A DNA stretch of 64,000 nucleotides from Parietaria judaica (lineage: Eukaryota; Streptophyta; Magnoliopsida; Rosales; Urticaceae), in NCBI GenBank assembly GCA_954871525.1, contig OX940861.1:13562842-13626841 (forward strand), given 5' to 3'. This document shows positions 25,076-35,833 of the stretch, piece by piece. Under the pieces are notes generated by a model, which made no database searches, had not been told where the DNA came from, and worked only from the letters and a program-made list of their open reading frames with translations. Positions within the stretch are counted from its first letter, which is position 1. Each line of letters opens with the position of its first letter. Made by a program: the position numbers and the translations under genes.

Positions 25076-25599
25076 TCTCCCCGGTGTGGCCCAGAATCAC
25101 CCAACCCTGACAAACGTAAACGAACAAAAACCTCAAATTTTCAGACTTATCGGAAGAGAAATAAAATCACTGTATGTATCTCAACAAAAAAAAAAACGAA
25201 ACTCCATGATCAAAGATCGAAGAACGGCTTCGCTTAAAAAACAATCCTTCAACACTGACATTTCGAAGCATTTTAATCAATCAAATGTATGAATGAAAAC
25301 AAATAGAAATACAGGATCAAGCATAAAAGGTCAATCAACCCAAGATCACCAGCATCGCAATCAAAACCTAGGGTTTCCGTAACAAGCTCCATAAATTCCC
25401 AGAAACAAGATCAAATTCGCACACGCGAAAAAAAAAAATACATAGCAATGAGATTCAGCATAAGATCGAAAGAGAGAGAGAGAGGGATTACGCACCTGCG
25501 ATCGAAGCTCTGGGGATTCGAAACCTGGGAAATTTCGAAGAAATTGAGGACGAGAACTACATAACAAAAAGGGGTTATCTTTGAAGGAAGAAATGATGA

Positions 25600-26772
25600 A
25601 TGCTTGTTTGTTGAGTGCGTGTTACTCGGTTCGGGAATCCACGCTCAGCGAAAGGGGATTCTGATTGGGCCTTTTCCACGTGGCAACTTTCTGTCCGTTG
25701 ATTGGCTTCGTCGTTCAAGATAGAGAATGGAAGTGGGTAAGAAACGACGTCGTTGGGTTCGCGCTGTGGTCAGTAACAGACTTAACAGTAATACTGTGCA
25801 AGATCCTGTACAAAAATATGTATTTAATAACAGAATTTTGAGGGATTTTTGTGTGTGTGTTATATTTAAGCTCAAATACGTGTTTAAAAACAAGGGATTG
25901 TAATTACTAATTTGTATCATTGTATGTGTACAATGCTAAAGGTACGTATTGGCATAGTAGAGGAAGATTGAAAAATAAGATAAGAAAACATGATAGTTTG
26001 ATGTTCGATTATCAATTGCGTATTTGCATTTTCTTGGTCTAACAAGGTGGTGTGAGCTGAGCATTTATATAGTGCTTGATACATTATAATTAATTTTCAA
26101 GTTTTAGAATTTTATTTAGATTGGAAGACATAATGGGCAACTTTTATTATTTGATAGTGTTAGTTATGTGAAGTTTATGGTTTTAATACATGAAATAGTT
26201 TTAATTGTAAATATCGAGTTTTATTTTGTATATTACGATATTCTTCCGTCACAAATGAACATTACTTGTGGATACGTGTCAGGATAACATGTGATCCATA
26301 ATTTTTAGAAGAAGAAAATTATTGTTGGATAGTAAGAAATAAGTTGACTAGTTAATTTTTATTTAAATGACTAGACAAGTACCGCAAGAAGCGTAGCCGT
26401 TTACGATAATAACGGTATAGAGATTTAAAGTGAACATGTCTATTTCTGTGGTTTGTGAATAAAGAAAATTCACGACTTTGTTGTTTTTCTACATAGAAAA
26501 GAGAGCACGGCATTTCGTAGAATAGTATTAGATTATGTGCCATTCTATTTTCCTAAACCTTGACTTTATAATTTACTTCTCAAACTTTAGTAATCACTGT
26601 TACTTTCTGCATTAAGGAAGGACATCATTGGTGACGACTTCAATTGTCTTTTCAAACTCACATTTTTATTTGTCAATTCAGAAATGCCATTTCCCATTTC
26701 ATACTATATATATATTATTGTCGCATCTAATAATAATAATAACCCATAATCTCAAAGCGAAATGTGAGCAGA
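25600..26772. other. Intergenic DNA upstream of the RING gene
   Basis: This stretch probably holds the promoter of the minus-strand RING gene near 25600-25800. I see no gene, RNA or clear repeat in the remainder, which is A/T-rich. Confidence 0.5.
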
Positions 26773-26901
26773 TTTTTTTTTCGTGTTTAATTTGTTTTAT
26801 TGACTATGTTTTAGTTTAGAAGTTGGAGCTGAATTCTCTCACCAACCAGCTTCTAGATCACTCTGTTGCTACTCGAGATATTAGGAGATAATTAAGAAAC
26901 G

Positions 26902-26933
<32 letters not shown>

Positions 26934-27115
26934 TTCGTATTATAGCATGGTCCGCGCCGACATTATCGCAATACAATACAATCATATGATAATAATACTA
27001 TTACTCGTATCCCTAAAGCATATCATTAATAAAATAAATAAATAATCTCCAAAAATAATCCAACGTAATCCTCGAATTATTAAGTATACTGTATATCCCT
27101 AACTTGAACAAATAG
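26773..27115 (+). repeat. Degenerate copy of the DNA upstream of the ELO-like gene
   Basis: This segment resembles 32480-32750, just upstream of the ELO-like gene. Shared blocks in the same order include GAAGTTGGAGCTGAATT (GAAGTTAGAGCCGAATT in the other copy), GCGCCGACATTATCGC, AATACAATCATAT and TACTCGTA. A (TA)n run has expanded in this copy. No coding part of the ELO-like gene follows. Confidence 0.65.
26902..26929. repeat. (AT)n microsatellite
   Basis: An uninterrupted AT run of about 14 units lies within the degenerate duplicated segment. Confidence 0.9.
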
Positions 27116-28169
27116 ACCCTAATATAAACAACACTTTGTTGACGCCTATAATTTGATGTTGAACCCTCTCTGCCCTTTTCCTCACCCTATAAGGAGAAAA
27201 AAGGTAAATTGCGGCTAATGTACTCAATGTTTGATTGGCTGCGGATTATGTACTCAATGTTTATTTTCGACGGCTAATGTACCCAAACTTGATTCCGTTA
27301 GATTTTTTCGTGTTTTCCGTCACTTGACCGTCAGCAAGTGATTCCTCCTCTATATGTACAGTTTTTGTATTTTTGGCATAACTCACTCATTTTTTGTCCA
27401 TATTTTATGCACGACCTACGGTTGGAAAAATAAGAGATAGATCTACAACTTTGGTGTTTTTAAGTATATTAAAAAAAATATGAAATTTCAATTACAACGT
27501 AAAACTGGACATTATTTTAATGTAAAATATTTGTTTCGAGCAAATTTTAATATACTTAATGACTTTTTACGATGAAACGTAAGACTACAAAGTTGTAGAT
27601 AAATCTTTTATCTTTCCAACGGTAGTTTATTAAAAAAAAATTGGACAAAAAATGAGTGAGTTATGCAAAAAATATGAAAGATGTAATGTGAAAAAATATT
27701 TCGTAATTTTGGCATAACTTACTCATTTGTTGTCCAAAATTTATAAATAAACTACCGTTGGAAAGATAAAATATTTATCTACAACGTTTTAGTTTTACGT
27801 TTTATCAGAAAAAATAATTAAGTATTTAAAAATTTGCTCGAAACAAATATTTTGCATTACACTAGTGTCCAGTTTTACGTTATAATTGAAATTTCATATT
27901 ATTTTTAATTTTTTTAACAAAACTTAAAACACCAAAGTTGTAGATATATCTCATATATTTTCAACCGTAGGTCGTGCATAAAATATGGACAAAAAATGAG
28001 TGAGTTATGCCGAAAATACAAAAACTGTACATATTGATGAGGAATCCCTTGCTGACGGTCAAGTGACGGAAAACACGAAAGAATCTAACGAAATCAAGTT
28101 TTGGTACATTAGCCGTCGAAAATAAACATTGGGTACATAATCCGTAGCCGATCAAATATTGGGTACATT

Positions 28170-29470
28170 TGTTGGACATGTGTCCTTAAACAACTGAGTC
28201 AATGTGATGAAGAATTAATAATCATAATAAATGAAATTAAAATGTATGTGACCTTATTAACTGGATGGGAGCATCATAATAAATGAACTTAAAATGTCTA
28301 TGACCTGATCAACTGGATGGGAGCCCATTAATCGCATAAGGTCATTAATGTGACTAAGTAATATAATCCTATTCTGGATTAAGTGTGTGTCACACTCACT
28401 AGAAGTGCATTAAGTATGAAGTGTCTTCATACTGGACTGGACCTGACTTAAAACTCCAGAAGTTATCATATAAGATCGTCACTGATAGCTTGGAGTTGAG
28501 TCACTAGTAGATGATCAAATGGATATTCGATCTAAGTCCTGAGTGGTCTTGAGCCCGAGCTGTTGGCTTGATTTTTCTTTGATTTAACCGTTAAAGAGCA
28601 CATTGTTATTGTTGTTCCCAACACTATTATTTTGGGAACATGATAGTCAGCAGTAAGGGTAGCTTGGTCATAGACATGGGCATCACACAGCTCTCTTCAG
28701 AGTCATGATGATTCCCTTGATTGTCGGTGGTGAGAAATGAGAGGTACCCGTGCGCAACTTATGAATTGAAACCATAAGCGGGTTACTCATGATATTACTG
28801 ACTGAGTCAATGAGGAAAATGCAATGAGAGGCAAAACGGTAAAAACCGCCTAGTCGTGTGTGGATCATCAAGTGAGAGATCAATAACCCGAATTTTATTG
28901 TATCAATGGACACCCTGCTGTAATAAAAGGAATAATATATATTGTATCACTAAAGAGTGCAGCCTCGGGTTTATAGTGGAATTATACTGAGGTTTGACGA
29001 ACATCCTAGCAGTTCGTTGGAGCTTAAGTGATACGGGTCCATGGTCCTTAGAATAGCTTCGTAAGGGATGATACGTACGTGATATGAACATTTTGAGATG
29101 TTTAATCATTTGGCAAGACTTATAAACCTGAAGTCTGTGTAAGACATCGGATAGTTTTATCAGTAGCGTGGCAAAAGTATCATATCTTGGTAACCGAAAT
29201 TAACTGACAAAAGAAATTAGAATTTGGATTTTCTGTCAACATGAAAGTTGTTGGAAATTAAATTCTAAGAAACTTTGCTTTAGAACCGAGTCGTTTCGAC
29301 GTACGGTTTGTGATTTAGAGAATTTCTAAGTTTATGATCGTTTCGGTAAACTATGAAATTAAATCAAATGTCACGAATTTAAATGATAGTGTGGCACCAT
29401 AACATTTGAATGTGTGATATTGAGATCAGTAGATATTAATATAATTTAATTATTTGGATTTAATTATTAA

Positions 29471-29505
<35 letters not shown>

Positions 29506-30771
29506 ACACGTGTAAATCGAATGGTGGTATAACATTCCAATGATTAGACTTGGTCTTTTCATAATTGCGGCATAAGTACCAAATGTTTTGGTATTTAAGA
29601 AAAAACCCTAAAATCAATTTAATCCATTGGATCGGTTAGGATTTATAATCAACCGTTAGATTAAGATAATTGATTTTAACCCTATCCCTAATTCAAAATT
29701 AATAGCTTGGTGACCAAGCTTAGGGTTTTCGAATTTGGTCTAATTAATTGTATTCGTTGGATCGGTTTAAGATTTAATCTTTACCGGCGGATTGGAAATT
29801 AATTAATTATATATATAATATATAATTTTCGAATTTATAATATGGATAAAATTGAATTAGGGCTTTTAACAAGTCTTAGGATATTTGATTTTATCCTGGA
29901 TTAATTTGATCCATTTGATCGGTTTAAGATTTTTCTCAGCCGTTAGATCTAGATAACTAAATTTCGAATTTTATTATATATATATAATTCGAATTCAATA
30001 ATAAGAGGATAAGATTGGATTTTGATTTTACCAAGTCTTTCTTATTTAATTAAATCCCTCATTAATTATATCCATTGGATTAAGATAAGATTTAATCTAG
30101 ACCATTAGATTGAAATAATTAATTATATTTAATTATATAGAATTCAAAAAATAGGGAGGGAATTTCTCCAATTCGGTTACAGTCTAAGACTATAAATAGA
30201 GAGCTCATTCTACACATTTTTCACACCTTTCCCCAGAGCAAAATTCGAACTATCTCTCTCTCTCTCTCCCTCAGAGTCTGCGAATTTTGCTACTGACCTT
30301 CTTCTTCTGGTTCGGCTTAAGAGACTTAGTTCTCTGGAAGCTTAAAAAGAACCATCAGTTAAAATTTGCGACAGAGTCTTGCCGGTGAAGCCCACGCTTC
30401 GGCACGAGGAATCCAAGAGAATATCCCGGAAGATCACAGGTGTTTCCCTCAGCACCGGCGGAGCCCTGCCAAGTTCAGAACGCACAGCCGGAAGTCTACA
30501 ACTGAGTTACGGCCTTATGCATTGGGTTAATAAATGCAACCATTTACTACTTTCTATTTATTTCCTATAGACTAGATTATTAATAATGATTTATGAATAT
30601 TAAATTACCTAATATTTATCAAATCTTGTCATATGGTTATTATCCGTTGTTCGAAATGTTGTACGGTTAACAAGTTTATCCGCTTTAAAATAATTTTTTT
30701 AAAGTTACCCGGACGGTTCAACGACACATTTCGCAATAATATTCAAGGGATCCGATATGTGATTCCTAACA
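28170..30771 (+). mobile_element. Solo LTR, copy 3 of the 2.6-kb family
   Basis: The 2,602-bp copy begins TGTTGGACATGTG and ends GATTCCTAACA, flanked by acatt (28165-28169, 30772-30776). A TATA box (TATAAATA, 30191-30198) and pyrimidine-rich leader are conserved with copy 2. Near its start a block of roughly 60 bp (ATAATAAATGAA..ACTGGATGGGAGC) is tandemly doubled. It is solo, like the other two copies. Confidence 0.9.
29474..29499. repeat. (AT)n microsatellite in solo LTR copy 3
   Basis: An AT run stands where copies 1 and 2 have a shorter A/T-rich segment. Confidence 0.9.
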
Positions 30772-31269
30772 ACATTAGCCGCAGTTAACCCAGAAAAAAA
30801 AATTCAGTTATTTCATCCAATGTTTTTTAACTTTGTTGTGCCATATAATTTTATAATAATTTTTTGTTATAGATTAGTAAAAAATAACATAGTCATCGTT
30901 TATTTACTAACACTCTCTTTCTGCTATGAGAATTGTTATGCGTATTTTTTGACTTATTAAGAATGAGACTTAAAGGCAAAAGTCAAGACAGAGTGATCAA
31001 AATCAAAAGCACATCAGCCCACGTTCGAGCCTATTGGACGAGGCCCCGAAGATAAAGCCCCAAAAGAAGGAGTCCATAAGTCAACGACAACCGTAAAGGA
31101 CCCCCGACAGTGACCTAGAAAAGAGCCCAACTACCTGGCGTCGAGCGGGCGACTTTAGAAGGGCCTCGGCGAGGAGACGACGACTTTAAAAGGTTCATGG
31201 CGGCCCCAGATGACGACAACAGAAGTCATCGACAACCCTCTCGACGAGGCAAGCTCTCCAGGCGACCCT

Positions 31270-31440
31270 CTCACGCGAGCTCCTCTGGTGATGACGACCT
31301 CTCTTTGACCTAGTCGTAGACGACGTCCTCGCTCATGCGAGCTCCTCTGGTGGTGACGACCTCTCTTTGACATAGTCGTAGACGACGTCCTCGCTCATGC
31401 AAGCTCCCCTGGCGACGGCGACCTCCCTTTGACCAAGTCA
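31270..31440 (+). repeat. 62-bp tandem repeat, about 2.8 units
   Basis: Units begin at 31270, 31332 and 31394 with CTCAYGCRAGCTCCYCTGG and continue GACGACCTCTCTTTGAC. The period is 62 bp, not a multiple of three. The last unit is truncated and more divergent. Confidence 0.85.
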
Positions 31441-31953
31441 ACATCATAGTTTTTAACACGAAGAGCCCCTCGCCTACAAGACTCGACAAGGCATAAATTC
31501 ACAATAACTACAAGCAATAAGACAATCCAAGGTCACTACGACATTAGGGATGTTTCAAAGACGCCTTAGGACGCGACCGACAAGCTCGCAGAGTCCTTGA
31601 AGGACTCCACGTCGATGGACAAGCTAAAACTCGCCTGATGACCACCCTACGTGGTAAGGCAGCCCGACGAGCCTCCCATGGAAAGGGGACCACGATATGG
31701 GGGAGAATATTAACAAAATATTCCCTTTGGATGCCCCCAAAAAGTGGATTAGTGGTTACTCTTTTTTTATTATAAATAGAAGCCTCATTATCTACATTTT
31801 CACACACAATTCTCTCTAGAGCTTCTCTCTCTAGTTTCACTCTCTAGAAAACTCGAGTTTTCCTTCTCGCTTCTCTGAAGAAATTCGCCTTCCCCCTCTA
31901 GTACGGGAGTCGGGGGACTTTGCTCGCTAAGGGTCCTCGTCGGGTGATCAACC

Positions 31954-32202
31954 ATGAGTCAGCGCTCGACAGGAACACAGTTCCGGACATATAACTATCA
32001 TTCTAACGCTCGCAAGGGATCCGAGCTTTACCTCGACCCGGCTCTGGTCTCGGTCGACCGTCTCCGCAGGTCGCTACCTCTCGCGGGTAATACCCTCGCC
32101 ATCGGCGACGGTCACCCCTGCGTTGTCACTGTCGACTCAAACGACGATACAAACTACCTCGTCATTCCTCCATTTATCACTAACCCTGACGTGATGAGCT
32201 GA
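31954..32202 (+). CDS. Hypothetical 82-residue frame in LTR-like DNA
   Basis: The frame opens MSQRSTGTQFR about 180 bp downstream of a TATA-like box and a CT-rich leader, and ends PDVMS. I do not recognise it. It has no signal peptide, membrane segment or known motif. It could be a short element-encoded peptide or a chance frame in GC-rich DNA; the second is more likely. Confidence 0.2.
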   Translation: MSQRSTGTQFRTYNYHSNARKGSELYLDPALVSVDRLRRSLPLAGNTLAIGDGHPCVVTVDSNDDTNYLVIPPFITNPDVMS

Positions 32203-32479
32203 TCCCACTCGACTACAAGTAGGTATATAGGCACTAGGCACCCTTGTTATGGTGACATGATGCGGCATTAATATTTTCTTCATCACCGAAGAAGGAAATA
32301 TATCGACGGGACAGTTCGTGCCTCACCGAAGACGACGCTTCGCCTTCAGCAAAGTCGACACATTAGTCAACCCTCGTTGACTTTTCCTTGACTGCCCAAG
32401 CGACCACATGGTTCGGTCTTGGACTCGAACCGTACCATTCCATTTTCGTGCATTAACAGTATCTAACAAAGTACAAAAA

Positions 32480-32750
32480 AAAATTTAGGTGTTTGATTTA
32501 TTTCATTAACTGTTTTGGTTAGAAGTTAGAGCCGAATTTTCTCATCTTTGAGATGACCTTATGCAATATATTTGGAGATAATTTGAAAGAGAGATATTTT
32601 TATCAATTATCAATTAATATCTTAACATAGGTCTGCGCCGACATTATCGCTTTAATACAATCATATAATCATACTCGTAGTCCTGCGTCATATAGTATTT
32701 AAAATAAATAAAGTCTTTAAAATAACCCACCGCGTTCCACACGTTAGATA
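32480..32750 (+). promoter_or_regulatory. Upstream region of the ELO-like gene, duplicated at 26773
   Basis: This segment lies about 150-420 bp before the ELO-like start codon and shares several conserved blocks with 26773-27115. No clear TATA box can be chosen; TATAGTATTTAAAATAAAT near 32692 is the best candidate. A promoter role is inferred from position only. Confidence 0.45.
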
Positions 32751-32898
32751 TAATCCTTTAAATAATCTTTTGACCTTCCAATCTTTCTCCTTTGCTTTCT
32801 TCCTCTTCCAGAAATACACGAAAATTCAACTCCTGAAGAATCAACTTAAATATAATCCAACATTCCATTCATTCACGATCCAAATAAACACATCAAGC

Positions 32899-33759
32899 AT
32901 GCACGACAAACCACTCTCAGTCACGATCCAGTACTACCTCTCCGAGCACCCCAACATCTCGGGCTTCACGTGGAGCCCCACCCAATCCTGGGGTTCCACG
33001 TGGTCCTTCCTCGTCTCCGCCCTCGCTCTCTACGCCGCCTCCGCTACCGCTCTCCACCTCCTCCTCCGCCTCGCCACCCGCCGACGCGTCCCGCTCGGCC
33101 TCGTCCCCGCGCTGCACAGCCTCGCCATGTGCGCGCTCTCCGTGCTCATCTTCGCCGGCACGATCGTCTCCGCCTCGGCTGACATCCGTGACACGCGCTG
33201 GCTCTGGCGGCAGCGGCGCACCGCATGCACGCCGGTCCAGTGGCTCCTCTGCTTTCCCCTCGGCACGCGCCCCTCCGGGCGGGTGTTCTTCTGGTCGTAC
33301 ATGTTCTACCTCTCCCGGCTTCTAATGCTCCCGCGGACGTTCTTCGAGATTCTCCGAAGCCGGAGGCTCTCCGCGGGCCACGTCGTCAACCAGTCCCTCC
33401 TGATCCTGATGTCATTTCTTTGGCTGGAATACTCGCAGTCGTTTCAGGTGCCCGCCGTCGCTTTCGCCGCGCTGGTGCACTCGGCGGTGCACGCATGCCG
33501 GTTTTGCGCGGAGCTGCGGGGCACTGGGGCGGGGTGCAAGGGGTTCGTGGCGAAGTGCCGGGTGGGGGTGCTGTGGTTCAACGCGGCGTGCCACGTGGGC
33601 GTGCTGGTGTTGCAGTTCGCCGTGAAAGGTGGCTGCAACGGAATCGGGGCTTGGCTGTTCAACTCCGTGCTCAACGCCGTCATTCTCTTGCTGTTCTTAA
33701 AGTACTTCTACGGGAAGGACGCGAAGAAACGCGTGAAGACAGGCACTGTTGATGCTTGA
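32899..33759 (+). CDS. ELO-family protein, plant HOS3/ELO3-like
   Basis: The 286-residue multi-pass membrane protein of the GNS1/SUR4 (ELO) family is encoded in one GC-rich exon. I chose the ATG at 32899 (MHDKPLSV) because family similarity begins there; an in-frame upstream ATG at 32770 adds 43 A/T-encoded residues of leader character. Hydrophobic spans lie at about 35-57, 69-92, 129-145, 166-177, 184-200, 225-242 and 251-269. The family motif (FYLSRLLMLPRTFFEILR, 136-153) is present. The usual histidine box HxxHH reads HVVNQ (161-165), keeping only the first histidine. A basic tail (KDAKKRVK) fits ER retention. ELO enzymes do the condensing step of very-long-chain fatty acid elongation; most plant elongation uses KCS enzymes, so the biochemical role here is open. 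Confidence 0.88.
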   Translation: MHDKPLSVTIQYYLSEHPNISGFTWSPTQSWGSTWSFLVSALALYAASATALHLLLRLATRRRVPLGLVPALHSLAMCALSVLIFAGTIVSASADIRDTRWLWRQRRTACTPVQWLLCFPLGTRPSGRVFFWSYMFYLSRLLMLPRTFFEILRSRRLSAGHVVNQSLLILMSFLWLEYSQSFQVPAVAFAALVHSAVHACRFCAELRGTGAGCKGFVAKCRVGVLWFNAACHVGVLVLQFAVKGGCNGIGAWLFNSVLNAVILLLFLKYFYGKDAKKRVKTGTVDA

Positions 33760-35083
33760 TAGTGTTCATACTGTTTTTTGTTTTTTATATTTTCTCGTTA
33801 GTCCATAAATAGTACAATAATTGAGGTAAAGTGTGAATAATTTTGGGGCTAAATCCTAATTATTTTGTTGTAAATAAATATTACTAATTGAGGCATTGGT
33901 GGTACGGTATGGATTTTGAAAGGGAAACTTGCAAAAATGGCTAAAAAAACACCATAATTCAACTTTTAAACTCATATTAAAAAAATACATAATTCTAAAC
34001 TTTGTCCAATTTAAGACATTTTTACCCCTAATTAACATTGGGGAGGTTGTATGATTAATATTCTTGGGACAGTTTCTAATGATCCTTGGGGACAATAATT
34101 TGAATTTAGGGGACACATTTTGAAAATCTTATTTTTTGTTCTTATTGACGTCTTGCTTAATTGCTTCAAGAAACCTTCGAAAATCGAACCTTCCTGTTTA
34201 AAGGTGAAAGTGGATGGTTGATAAGAATATATCAATGCATTTCCTTTGGTATACCTTATTGGCTGGTTTGTTCGTTTGTTATGTTTCCATCTTGCACTTA
34301 AACATAAAAACGGATTAAAATGAATCAAGTAAACCAATAAAACGAAATCAAACAAGATAGAAAAAGAAGAAACAAAGTTTATTTTTAGAGTGGTTCGATA
34401 TCTTTATAGCGACAGTTGACAGTGAGAATGTTTGGTATAGCTTAATTTTTAAATAAATTGTTTTTAGTTTTAGTTTTGAAAAAAAAAACGGTTTTTAAAA
34501 AAGTTACAGGTGTTTGGTAAACTGTTGATAAAACGGTTGTTATTGGTAACAAAAACTGATTTAGAATTTGGTAAAAAAAAAATTATTTAGGCTAAAAATA
34601 TTAAAAAACTAAAATTGTATTTGTGTTTTTAGAAAAAAATCAAAATCTACGAATTCTAGTTTTTACGACTCATGTACAAAAAATATAAAATCCCTTTTGT
34701 ACATGATTTTTAAACTAAACCAAACGCACCAGTAATAAGAAGGGGGTGGGGCTCCAATCCCCTCTCTAAAAAAACATTAAAAATGTACAATTATAAGTTA
34801 GTTTTATTTTTAGTATAAATTTATATAATTTTTTAAAAACTAATTAATTAAACCCTTTTTCATGAATTATTTAAAGCTTTAAAATATATTTTTTTCTTTG
34901 AATAAATCGCTACTTTATCTACAACTGACTAATTAATAAATAATGAGAGACATAAAAACGAGTCCTAGGGCTTTACTTCAAGCGATATTGGGCCGGACCA
35001 TAATTCAGGATTGGGTGGGTTATTTATGTGTTTTGTGGGCCAATGTCACATCATCACAGCCTGATTCTGTGGGACCCACCAAA
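33760..35083. other. Intergenic DNA between ELO-like and LPAT genes
   Basis: It contains the ELO-like 3' flank and A/T-rich DNA with poly-A and poly-T runs. No gene, RNA or defined repeat was recognised. Confidence 0.5.
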
Positions 35084-35091
35084 CTACCGTG

Positions 35092-35357
35092 TCAAGCTGC
35101 AAGTGGCGACGAGGGAGAGAGGGTCGCGACGCGTCGCGACGTTTTGGTGATAATCGCGATGGGTCGCGATTCGAGGCGAAAATCGCGACGCCACGCTGGC
35201 GATCCGCGCCAAACTCTCTAGCCCAATCCCACCTCGCAAGCCAAACTGTATTATTATCTCGCGAAATCGCGATGCATCGCGATTTGGCACGGTCGCTACG
35301 CATCGCGACGGTCATTTTCGCGATCCGAGTCGCGATGCATCGCGAGTTGCATCTTGA
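35092..35357. mobile_element. hAT-type MITE rich in TCGCGA palindromes
   Basis: The terminal inverted repeats are TCAAGCTGCAAGTGGCGA and, reverse-complemented, TCAAGATGCAACTCGCGA. An 8-bp target duplication ctaccgtg (35084-35091, 35358-35365) indicates the hAT superfamily. The 266-bp body is packed with TCGCGA(T/C) motifs in both orientations. There is no coding capacity. Confidence 0.75.
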
Positions 35358-35833
35358 CTACCGTGGCATGTTGTCGATTACTTTGGGCGCGCTTAAAATA
35401 TTGACCTATTGATAATTCAATAATCAATTATATATTATATATATACATCCTCCTCGTATCGTATATTCTGTGTAAAGTTTCAGATTTGGAAGCACATTCC
35501 ACGACCCGCACACAACACAACACCACACCACACCGTGTTCCACTCCATTACCACTGTATATATTTATTTATATATAGATATCTCAATTCTCAAATATTCT
35601 TAGTCGTCTCTTCGCCATTGTAGACATCTAAACCTCCTACGGTATACCAGGTATCGATTATCTATTTTCCTATTTTCGGCTCACAGTTAATTTTCTTAAT
35701 CAGAGTTTCATTCCATTAATCAAATTAAATATTAATCTTTGACGCTTCGATTCTCTTTAATGCAATGACAAAACCTCTTCTTTCTGTATTGGCGAATTAC
35801 GATAACTATTTTTCTTCGATTTTTGCAGGTGAT

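Larger units (their letters stand above)
27203..30790. mobile_element. Mutator-type hairpin element, about 980 bp, split by a solo LTR
   Basis: The termini are GGTAAATTGCGGCTAATG on the left and, reverse-complemented, GGTTAACTGCGGCTAATG on the right. Flanks gagaaaaaa (27194-27202) and cagaaaaaa (30791-30799) are a 9-bp duplication with one mismatch, typical of Mutator. Nearly the whole element folds on itself; for example TCACTTGACCGTCAGCAAG near 27320 is inverted near 28050. Four alternating-orientation copies of a segment with GAGTGAGTTATGC fill the middle. It has no transposase. The third solo LTR (28170-30771) lies in its right arm. Confidence 0.85.
30934..32458 (+). other. LTR-like, GC-richer segment of uncertain limits
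   Basis: The composition shifts to GC-richer DNA. TGTTATGCG near 30934 and GCATTAACA near 32450 are possible inverted ends, but no target duplication matches. A promoter-like region (TATTATAAATAG near 31769) followed by a CT-rich leader resembles the R region of an LTR. The segment also contains the 62-bp repeats and an 82-codon frame. I suspect a solo LTR or LTR plus leader, unproven. Confidence 0.4.

Noticed and set aside
30934..32458. A defined solo LTR with ends TGTTATGCG and GCATTAACA
   Set aside because: The flanking bases (agaat and gtatc) do not form a target duplication, so the limits are not supported.
33030..33302. Overlapping plus and minus frames within the ELO-like gene
   Set aside because: They are arginine-rich shadow frames typical of GC-rich exons; the ELO-like frame has the membrane spans and family motif.
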